Assembly (NCBI GenBank): GCA_021828425.1 | Contig: JAKARN010000055.1 | Coordinates: 1 to 8,185, forward strand | Direction of reading: 5' to 3' | DNA: 8,185 nt | Source of the DNA: Pseudomonadota bacterium | GTDB taxonomy: Bacteria; Pseudomonadota; Gammaproteobacteria; JAKAQQ01 | Shown here: positions 1 to 7,000 of the stretch, one piece after another | How positions within the stretch are numbered: the stretch's first letter is position 1 | Layout: each line of letters starts with the position of its first letter | Program-made: the position numbers and the translations under genes | The notes under the pieces: model-generated | What the model saw: only the letters and a program-made list of their open reading frames with translations | The model's database searches: none | Told to the model about the DNA's origin: nothing

Positions 1-26
1 CCATGCTCGCGGGCTGCCGTGCCTGA
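1..26 (+). CDS. Possible 3' end of an upstream gene (partial)
   Basis: The third forward frame is open from the left edge to a TGA at 24-26, so the last codons of a gene starting outside the window could lie here. The reason to suspect it is the junction: TGA 24-26 overlaps the GTG at 19 by eight bases (GTGCCTGA). This is the same geometry as the 8-base overlap GTGGCTAG between the next two genes at 1400-1407. Only eight codons are visible, so no product can be named, and an open stretch this short is expected by chance. Confidence 0.3.
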
Positions 27-1407
27 AAAAATCACCGGACCGGGGTATCTTGTCGGTGTTCCACCCGACGGATCTCCTGTGGCGAATGTCTCACGCCAGC
101 CCAGCCGTGCCGCCGTGATCAGCGCCCGTCAGGCCATGGTCTTCCTCACCGTGATTTTTTTCATGTGGGGTTTCATCACGAGTCTCAACGACATCCTGAT
201 TCCCCACCTCAAATCCCTTTTCAACCTCGACTACGTCGGCATCATGCTGATCCAGTTCACCTTCTTCGGGGCCTATTTCGTGATGTCGCTCCCCTCGAGC
301 TGGATCGTGGGCCGATTGGGTTACCCCGCGAGCATGGGCTTGGGGCTGGCGCTCTCGGCGCTCGGGGCCGTGCTCTTCGAGCCGGCCGCCCTCTGGGTCT
401 CCTATCCCTGCTTCCTCGCGGCGCTCTTCATCCTGGCGAGCGGGATCACGCTGCTCCAGGTCGCGGCCAATCCCTATGTGACCCTCCTCGGGCCACCCGC
501 CGGCGGGGCGAGCCGTCTCAATCTGGCCCAGGCCCTGAATTCGCTCGGCACCACGCTGGGTCCGGTCATCGGCGGGGCCCTCATCCTCGCGGTTCCGACC
601 GTGGCCCCGGCGCTCCGTGCCCATTGGCCCGCAGTCCTCGAGCAAGCCTACCGTCTCAAGCAGTCCGCCCTGGTCGAGGGACCCTACCTGGGATTGGGCT
701 TGCTGCTCGCCCTTCTCGCGGGATGCGTGTTCCTGCTCCGGCTGCCGGCCCTCTCCGAGGCCCTGAGCCCCCGTCTGCCCGTGGGTCTTCTCCATGAGGC
801 GTTCCAGGACCTGCCCCGTTACCGTCATCTCCTCTGGGGGATGGTCGGGATCTTCCTCTATGTCGGCGCGGAGGTCACGATCGGGAGTTTCATGATCAGC
901 TACATCACGCACCGGCGCTACGGCGACATTCCAGTGAACCGGGCGGCAATCTTCGTCTCGCTCTACTGGATGGGTGCCATGGTCGGACGCTTTATCGGTT
1001 CGGGGATCCTGCGCCGCCTGGATGCCGGGCGGCTGCTCGGGCTCTGCGCCATCGTCAATGCGCTTCTGGTTTCAGTCACCCTCATGGCCCACGGGGATCT
1101 CGCGGTCGTGAGCATCGTCGCGACCGGGCTTTTCAACTCGATCATGTTCCCGAACATTTTCGCCCTGGCGATCGCCGATCTCGGGCCCCGGACCGCCGAG
1201 GCGTCCGGGCTGCTCGTCATGGCCATCGTGGGAGGCGCCGTGATTCCCCTGGCACAGGGCTTCCTGGCGGACCGGATCGGTATCCATCACGCCTACCTTC
1301 TGCCTTTGGCCTGCTATCTCTATCTCGTCTTTTATGGTTTCCGGGGATCCCGCGTGACCGTCCCGGAATCGGCCCTGCCGCTTCCCCGAGGCTTCCCCGG
1401 TGGCTAG
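19..1407 (+). CDS. MFS sugar/H+ symporter, FHS family (FucP/GluP/NagP-like)
   Basis: This 462-residue inner-membrane permease probably imports a hexose by proton (or cation) symport. Many hydrophobic helices are visible, and the FHS-family signatures occur in order: FFMWGFITSLNDILIPHLK (48-65), LLQVAANPYV (145-154), RLNLAQALNSLG (166-177), GLFNSIMFPNIFALAI (370-385) and SGLLVMAIVGGAVIP (396-410). Asp58, Gln171 and Asn174 align with E. coli FucP Asp46, Gln159 and Asn162. Gln147 stands where FucP has the proton-coupling Glu135, as in GluP/NagP-type members, so glucose, galactose, mannose or fructose is likelier than fucose. The frame is open to the left edge. GTG 19 is chosen because it overlaps a possible upstream stop; GTG 79 or ATG 136 would shorten the roughly 38-residue cytosolic leader. 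The gene overlaps a sugar kinase by 8 bases and lies upstream of an isomerase, which suggests a mannose or fructose substrate. The family is clear; the substrate is inferred from context. Confidence 0.9.
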   Translation: MPEKITGPGYLVGVPPDGSPVANVSRQPSRAAVISARQAMVFLTVIFFMWGFITSLNDILIPHLKSLFNLDYVGIMLIQFTFFGAYFVMSLPSSWIVGRLGYPASMGLGLALSALGAVLFEPAALWVSYPCFLAALFILASGITLLQVAANPYVTLLGPPAGGASRLNLAQALNSLGTTLGPVIGGALILAVPTVAPALRAHWPAVLEQAYRLKQSALVEGPYLGLGLLLALLAGCVFLLRLPALSEALSPRLPVGLLHEAFQDLPRYRHLLWGMVGIFLYVGAEVTIGSFMISYITHRRYGDIPVNRAAIFVSLYWMGAMVGRFIGSGILRRLDAGRLLGLCAIVNALLVSVTLMAHGDLAVVSIVATGLFNSIMFPNIFALAIADLGPRTAEASGLLVMAIVGGAVIPLAQGFLADRIGIHHAYLLPLACYLYLVFYGFRGSRVTVPESALPLPRGFPGG

Positions 1408-2377
1408 GGTCGTCTCCTTTGGCGAGGCCCTGATCGATTTCGTCTCCGAACCCCAGGCGAATGGCGCCCCCCCCGCCTTCCGCCAGCACGCCGGGGGCGC
1501 GCCCGCCAATGTGGCGGTTGCCGTCTCCCGCCTGGGCGGTCAGGCGAGTTTCGTGGGAGGCCTGGCCACCGACCCCTTCGGGGACTTTCTCCTGGAATCC
1601 CTGAACCGGGCCGGGGTCGGGACGGGGGGCGTGGTCCGCATGCCCCGCGCGAGAACGGCTTTGGCTTTCGTGTTCCTGGATGCCTCCGGAGAGCGGAGTT
1701 TCCGTTTCTATCCGGACGCGGCCGCCCATCTGGCTTTCCGCCCCGGTGATTTCAGGGAGGCGGATTTTGGTCCCGGGATTGTCTTCCACGCGGGATCCAA
1801 CACCCTCACGGATCCCGACAGTGCCGAGACCACCCTCCTCGCCCTCGATCGGGCCGGGCGGGCTGGATCGGTGCTCAGCTTCGATCTCAACTTGCGGCTC
1901 CCCCTCTGGCCACCGGGTCGTGATCCCCGGGATCCCGTCTGGCAGGCGCTCGAGCGGGTGCATCTCGTCAAGTTGTCGCGGGAGGAACTCGACTGGCTGG
2001 CGCGGACGGAAGGCGGCGGGGCTCGCGTGATCAGGCGGCTCAAGGACGGGGAGGCTCGTCTCATCGTGGTGACGGACGGTCCCCGGCCGCTCTCTTATTT
2101 CACGCCGGAATCCGCGGGCGAGATCCCGGCCTGGACCGTGCCGGCGCGGGATACGACCGCGGCCGGAGATGCTTTCTGGGGCGGCTTCCTCTGTGCGCTC
2201 GTCCGGCAGGAAAAGCCCGGGAGCCCACTTGCGGCGTGGTTGTCCGAGCGCCGGATGCTCGAGGGGGCGCTTCGTTTTGCCGCAGCCGCAGGTGCGTTCG
2301 CGGTGACCCGGGCGGGCGCGTTCGAGGCCATGCCGCATCGGGGGGAGGTCGAGGACTTCCTCGCCAGCCGCGCGTGA
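1400..2377 (+). CDS. PfkB-family carbohydrate kinase, probable fructokinase
   Basis: This 325-residue cytosolic kinase most likely phosphorylates D-fructose to fructose-6-phosphate with ATP. The N-terminal PfkB signature is GGAPANVAVAVSRLGG (32-47), followed by FVGGLATDPFG. The C-terminal signature is DTTAAGDAFWGG (251-262), with AAGD as the anion hole and Asp257 as the expected catalytic base. FDLNLRLPLW (161-170) and KLSREELDWL (191-200) match blocks usual in bacterial fructokinases, and the length is normal. The start is the GTG at 1400, which overlaps the transporter stop TAG 1405-1407. A GAGG at 1388-1391 lies eight bases upstream, so coupled translation is likely. The stop TGA overlaps the next gene's GTG by four bases. 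A C8 run at 1467-1474 lies within codons 23-25. A mannokinase or other PfkB hexokinase cannot be excluded by sequence, but pairing with an apparent mannose isomerase favours fructose. Confidence 0.88.
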   Translation: MARVVSFGEALIDFVSEPQANGAPPAFRQHAGGAPANVAVAVSRLGGQASFVGGLATDPFGDFLLESLNRAGVGTGGVVRMPRARTALAFVFLDASGERSFRFYPDAAAHLAFRPGDFREADFGPGIVFHAGSNTLTDPDSAETTLLALDRAGRAGSVLSFDLNLRLPLWPPGRDPRDPVWQALERVHLVKLSREELDWLARTEGGGARVIRRLKDGEARLIVVTDGPRPLSYFTPESAGEIPAWTVPARDTTAAGDAFWGGFLCALVRQEKPGSPLAAWLSERRMLEGALRFAAAAGAFAVTRAGAFEAMPHRGEVEDFLASRA

Positions 2378-3597
2378 ACACTCATCCGGATTTCCGCTCT
2401 CCCGTTTTCCTGCGCGACCACATCGCCCGGACACTCGCCTTCTACCGGCCGGTGGCCCCCGACCCCGCGGGCGGATTTTTCCACTACTTCCGGGACGATG
2501 GGTCGGTTTACGACCGGGGGCACCGTCATCTCGTGAGCAGTACCCGTTTCGTGTTCAACTTTGCGCGGGCTTTTCGGGAATGGAAGGATCCCGAGGACCG
2601 GAGGCTCGCGGAGCACGGGCTCGATTTTCTCCACACGGCCCACCGGGAGCCCGATGGGGCGTACCTCTGGACGCTCCGGGATGGCTTGCCGGAGGACCGG
2701 ACGCGCCATGCCTATGGCCACGCTTTTGTCCTCCTGGCCCATGCCACGGCGCTCGAGGCCGGGCTCGGGGAGGCCCTGTCCGGTCTCCGGGAAGTCTGGG
2801 AGCTGCTCGAAACCCGCTTCTACGATCCTGAGGCCGGGCTCTACCGGGACGAGGCCACCCCCGACTGGCATTTTTCGCCCTACCGGGGACAGAACGCCAA
2901 CATGCATCTTTGCGAGGCGATGATCGCCGCCTACACGGCAACCGGCGAGCGGCACTTCCTGGACCGGGCGGCCCAGCTGGCCCATCGCATGACGCGGGAT
3001 GAGGCCGCACTCGGCGGCGGTCTCATCTGGGAGCACTATGGTCCCGACTGGCAGATCGACTGGGAATACAACCGGGACCATCCCCGGGACCTGTTCCGGC
3101 CCTGGGGCTTCCAGGTCGGGCACCAGATCGAGTGGGCCAAGCTGCTTCTGATCCTGGATCGCCTGGATCCATCCCCCTGGCGGAGGGAGCGGGCGCAAGA
3201 GCTTTTTGACCGGGCGTGGGCGCTTGGGTGGGATGAGGCCCAAGGCGGTCTCTACTACGGCATCCGCCCGGACGGAGCCGTGGCCGATCCGGAGAAGTAT
3301 TTCTGGGTACAGGCCGAGGCCATCGCCGCCTCGGCGCACCTGGCCTGTGCGACCGGCGAGGAGCGGTACTGGCAGTCCTACGAATCACTCTGGAACTACG
3401 CCTGGACGTTTTTCATCGATCACCGCCACGGGGCCTGGTACCGCATCCTCACGGCGGACAACCGGAAAATCAGTGACGAAAAGAGCCCGGCCGGGAAATG
3501 CGACTATCACACGATGGGGGCCTGCTACGAGGTTTTGGGACTGATCGATCCCGAACCCGGGCGTGTTGTCAAACCAGTTCTGAAATGTCCCCTCTGA
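2374..3597 (+). CDS. AGE-superfamily sugar isomerase, probable D-mannose isomerase
   Basis: This 407-residue (alpha/alpha)6-barrel enzyme probably interconverts D-mannose and D-fructose in the cytosol. Blocks typical of the mannose isomerase/YihS branch are RFVFNFARA (58-66), YGHAFVLLAH (114-123), NANMHLCEAMIAAYTATGE (174-192), FRPWGFQVGHQIEWAKLLL (241-259), KYFWVQAEAIAA (308-319) and KSPAGKCDYHTMGACYEVL (370-388). His178, His250 and His379 match in position and context the active-site histidines of E. coli YihS (176, 248, 383). The GTG start is inferred: it overlaps the kinase stop as GTGA, gives a normal family length, and no in-frame ATG occurs until residue 177. No close Shine-Dalgarno is visible, so reinitiation after the kinase is likely. 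The final residues DPEPGRVVKPVLKCPL (392-407) appear to come from mobile-element DNA. N-acylglucosamine or cellobiose 2-epimerase activity is possible but less likely. Confidence 0.87.
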   Translation: MNTHPDFRSPVFLRDHIARTLAFYRPVAPDPAGGFFHYFRDDGSVYDRGHRHLVSSTRFVFNFARAFREWKDPEDRRLAEHGLDFLHTAHREPDGAYLWTLRDGLPEDRTRHAYGHAFVLLAHATALEAGLGEALSGLREVWELLETRFYDPEAGLYRDEATPDWHFSPYRGQNANMHLCEAMIAAYTATGERHFLDRAAQLAHRMTRDEAALGGGLIWEHYGPDWQIDWEYNRDHPRDLFRPWGFQVGHQIEWAKLLLILDRLDPSPWRRERAQELFDRAWALGWDEAQGGLYYGIRPDGAVADPEKYFWVQAEAIAASAHLACATGEERYWQSYESLWNYAWTFFIDHRHGAWYRILTADNRKISDEKSPAGKCDYHTMGACYEVLGLIDPEPGRVVKPVLKCPL

Positions 3598-3628
3598 TGG
3601 GGTGGATCAGGAAGTAAGGAAGGAGCGC

Positions 3629-3843
3629 GGTCCTGACTTTGTGGATCTACGCTGCCAAGAGAGGTCGGGACAAGGCTGCCGGATGGGATGATCAACCGGG
3701 CCGCCTTCAACCGAAGGCTTGTCGAATGGCGGGTCGCCGACAACACCCTCGTTCTCCATCACCATCTCGGCAACCTTCCCCACTATCCTTGCTTCCTTCA
3801 ACACCAACCTGAGTGCCAAAAGGGGTGGGCTGATAGGGAGTGA
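3629..3843 (+). pseudogene. Decayed integrase-core (rve/DDE) transposase C-terminal remnant
   Basis: One plus-strand frame reads FNRRLVEWRVADNTLV (from 3706), then LGNLPHYPCFLQHQPECQ, ending at TGA 3841-3843. This resembles the end of integrase-core transposases of the IS481/IS3 type, where FNRRLxEWLxxYNxxRPHxSLGxxxP is followed by a Tyr/Gln-rich tail. Just upstream, DFVDLR (3635-3652) resembles the family's EEFVD segment but sits in another frame, so a frameshift separates the two pieces. The RPH motif has been lost, and there is no room for the catalytic D,D,E core. The call is my own pattern match without an alignment; the family is plausible and IS481 membership is tentative. The copy must be non-functional. 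Confidence 0.5.
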
Positions 3844-4003
3844 TCCAAACTGAAGTGGTCGCGAGCATCAGGCAGGCTCCTTGATGGATCCACCCAGTCA
3901 AGGTTCCCAACGGCGGCGGTTGGCCCGGATGGATGGCTGGCACAACACGTTCGGCCCCATGCTCTTGACCTCGCGGCATAACATCTTGTTGCCGCTCCGG
4001 GGC

Positions 4004-4032
4004 TTGACGGCCGGCAAGTTCAGGTGTAGTTT
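4004..4032 (+). promoter_or_regulatory. Putative sigma70-like promoter for the SpvB-like gene
   Basis: TTGACG at 4004-4009 matches five of six bases of the -35 consensus. It is followed after 17 bases by TAGTTT at 4027-4032, a weak -10 (three of six). A T-rich stretch and an A-rich leader follow immediately, in sharp contrast to the GC-rich surroundings. The position is right for a leader of roughly 35 bases. The -10 is poor, so this is a candidate only. Confidence 0.35.
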
Positions 4033-4055
4033 TTTTACCAACAATAAAAATCATC

Positions 4056-4068
4056 GAGGAGATGAGGG
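4056..4068 (+). promoter_or_regulatory. Ribosome binding site for the SpvB-like gene
   Basis: GAGGAG (4056-4061) and GAGGG (4064-4068) lie 13 and 6 bases upstream of the ATG at 4075. The nearer one is at ideal spacing and decides this start over the in-frame ATG at 4090. The start at 4075 also gives a proper positively charged signal-peptide N-region. Confidence 0.65.
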
Positions 4069-4074
4069 AAATCC

Positions 4075-7000
4075 ATGGTCAGGCGGCGCATGGGAGTGCG
4101 CGTGGTCTCGGGCGTGCTCTGTTTTCTCATGATTTTCGAGTGGCCGGTTCTGGCGGATCCGGTCGTGGGATCGAACTGGGCGAACCACCGGGCGGTGGGT
4201 GGAAATTTCAACGCGATGGGCTGGTCGAGTGTGCTCTACCAGCCGCTTCCGGGGGCGTTGCATGTCGGGGAGCTTTTGGCCCAGCCGGACGGATCATTGG
4301 CGAAGGCGATCGACTGGGGGGAGCGGATCGGGGGGGTGAGCTGGTCCGCGGGCCGGCGGCGGGCGGTGGTGGGGGATTTCACCGGGGATGGGCAGGACGA
4401 TCTCCTGTTCCAGGGGGAGCCGGGGCTCGCGAGTGCGGTGTTCACGCCGAGTCCACACGGGAAGCACTATACGGAGGTGCCCCAGGGTCCGTTCACGGCG
4501 ATTGGCGGGCTCGGGATGGCGACGCACCATCTGGTGGTGGGGGATTTCACGGGGGCGGGCCGGGACGATCTTTTCATGCAGGCGCTCGAACCCGGGGGGC
4601 GGGATGGGGTGGTCCTGTCGGGTCCCCATGGAGGGTTCCGGGCGCTGGCCGGGAGTTTTGATGGGGGCGAGCTGGGGCTCGGGTGGTCGCGGGTTGCCTC
4701 CTCGATCGTGGCGGGGGATTTTTCCGGGACGGGACGGGACGATCTTCTGGTCCGGGCGCGCGGGAGCCGTGGTTCTGCGACCTGTTGCGAGCTGGTCGCG
4801 CCGGGTCCGGACGGGATGCCGGCGCGGATCGTCCAGTCGTGGGCCGGAGACTGGCAGGGGATCGACTGGACGCCGACGGCGCATGTGGCGGTGGTCGGGG
4901 ATTTGACGGGGGATGGGCGGGCGGCGCTTCTGCTCCAGCCGGTCGGACCCTCGGGTCATGTGGATCTTCTCTTGGCGGACCGCCAGGGCCGGTTGGGTCC
5001 CGTCGCCTCGTCCTGGCCCGTGATCCAGGCTGGGGTGAACTGGTCGGCGGAGAGTTACCAGCTGGTGCCGGACCAGGCGACCGGACCGGCGGGTGGCGGG
5101 AGCGTGCTCATGGTGCCGCGTCTCATGGGTTTGCCCTACCGGCGGGCTTTTTTCGGGCCGACGGGAAAGCTCCTGTCGGTCGAACGGATCACGGCCCCGG
5201 CAGGACCCTACGGGCCGGGCCAGCCCGGATCCGCCGAACCGGCTCCGGGAAGTGTCGGTGGGGATTTTGCGGGCACGGGCTCGTCCGCCGGTCAAGCGCT
5301 CTCCGGTGGCGGGATGGGCGAGGCCCGGGCGATCACGCCATCGGCCACCCGCACGTCATCGGCGTCGTCGACCTCGACCTCGACTCCGGCGGTCGGGACA
5401 CTCCCGGGGCATTTTTCGGTGACGCCCACGGGCGCGGCGACCTATACGATCCCGCTCGCCGTGGCCCCCGGGGTGAACGGTCTCGAGCCCCATCTCTCCC
5501 TTGTCTACCAGAGCGGGACCGGCGGTAGCCAGATCGGGCTGGGCTGGACACTGGGCGGATTTTCCGTCATCGCGCGCTGTCCGGACACGGTGGATGCCGA
5601 GGGTTACGCGGCCTCGCCCCGGGATGCCGCGAGCGATGCCTACTGCCTCGACGGGGCCCATCTCATTCCCGACTCCGGCGAGACGAACGGCGCTTCAGGG
5701 ACCGAGTATCACACGACGATTGCCTCCTTCCGGAAGATCACTTCGGCGGGCGGTTCGTCCACGACGGGGCCGGGCTCCTTCACGGTTTTGACCAAGTCCG
5801 GTCTCACCGAGACCTACGGGAACTCGGCCAACTCGGCGGTCGGTTCGCCACCCGCGATCTGGCTGCTCCACGAGGTGACGGACCGGTTCCAGAACTTCAT
5901 CGAGTACCACTACGTCCAGAACTCGACGCTCGGAAGTTACCGGGTGAGTTCGATCGATTACGGCAATGCCGGCGGCACGACGGTGGGCCAGATCGATTTC
6001 AACTATGCGTCCCTCACGGCCTACAACTGGATCCTGTCCTGTTCGACCGGCGAATGCTACGTCCAGCATTCGATGCTCTCGAGCATCGAGGTCTATTCGG
6101 GGGGCAGCCTGCTCTGGACCTACCAGCTCAACCAGACGCTTCCGCCGGCGAGCGCGGACGGGACCGGCCGGCCGACCCTGGCCTCGGTCAAGCTGTGCGA
6201 TGCTGGCCTGGCCTGTGAACCGGCGACCTCCTTTCAGTATGCCCCCCTGGCCACGGGCTGGAACGCGGGGGGGGCGGTGCCGATCGCGGCCAACGTGGCG
6301 GCCATGCACTTCGGGGACTTCATGGGCCATGGCCGGACCGACTTCGCCTTCGTCTCGCCTCCCGTCAGCACGGGGAACTGGTGTCTGGAGTCGTCCGCAG
6401 GAGGGACAGACTGGGTCGAACACTGCTCGACGGTAGCTGCCGGGATCGGCAGCCAGGCCACCCCGATCGACTGGCAGGACGACGGGACAGACGGTTTGCT
6501 CATTCCGACGGCCACCGGATTCACGATCGCTGCCTGGAACGGCTCCCGTTTCGCGCCAGTGCTCACTCGTTACTGGCCCTCGTTTGCGGGTTCCGACAAT
6601 GAGCCGGAACCGGTCGCCGTCGACCTCACGGGATCGGGTGACCCCGACATCGTCTTCAAGTACAACAACCAGATCTGGTATTTCGCCAACGACAACGGCG
6701 TGATCGCCCAGAACCCGACCAACACCGGTTTCGCGACCACGGAAGAGGCGAGCCTCGAACCCTTCATTTACAACCACAGCAGCGCCACGGCACTTTTCGA
6801 CGGACCCGAAGGATGCACCACGATCACGCCCGATGACATTCCCACCGGCAACACATCCAGCGCGACCTGTGCGGGAACGGTCGGCGCCCTCGTCTGGAAC
6901 CATGCGGACGGCGGCCTCGTCCACGAGATCATGCCGTACCAGGGCGAGATCGATTTTCTGGACCTCACCGGAGACGGACTCGACGACGAGATCACGAACC

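Larger units (their letters stand above)
3598..4074 (+). other. Intergenic region: mobile-element remnant, then promoter region
   Basis: These 477 bases separate the sugar operon from the giant exported-protein gene. The left part (3629-3843) looks like a decayed transposase tail and is annotated separately. From 3844 to about 4000 I see no gene or RNA. There is only a 9-base inverted match, GGGTGGATC at 3600-3608 against GATCCACCC at 3887-3895, which might be a relic of element structure. The right end becomes AT-rich (4027-4054) and holds the putative promoter and ribosome binding site of the next gene. No rho-independent terminator is visible after the isomerase; CCCC-TCTGAT-GGGG (3589-3602) is only a 4-bp stem without a U tract. 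Confidence 0.6.

Noticed and set aside
1217..3339. Long minus-strand open frames (405 and 414 residues) opposite the kinase and isomerase
   Set aside because: They lack family motifs and have low-complexity Pro/Arg/Gly composition, as expected for antisense of high-GC genes.
3589..3602. Possible terminator hairpin CCCC-TCTGAT-GGGG after the isomerase
   Set aside because: The stem is only four base pairs, it overlaps the stop codon, and no T tract follows.
3965..3984. TTGACC followed by TAACAT as an alternative promoter
   Set aside because: The two boxes are separated by only eight bases, far from the usual 16-18.
3707..4054. 115-residue minus-strand frame across the intergenic region
   Set aside because: No recognisable domain, and it overlaps the better-supported plus-strand transposase remnant and the putative promoter.
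4062..5528. Out-of-frame plus-strand open frames at 4062-4661 and 4683-5528
   Set aside because: Although ATG 4062 lies close to GAGGAG, the proteins are Gly/Arg-rich artefacts of the repeated GGG-rich motif. The frame from 4075 has a signal peptide and regular domain motifs.
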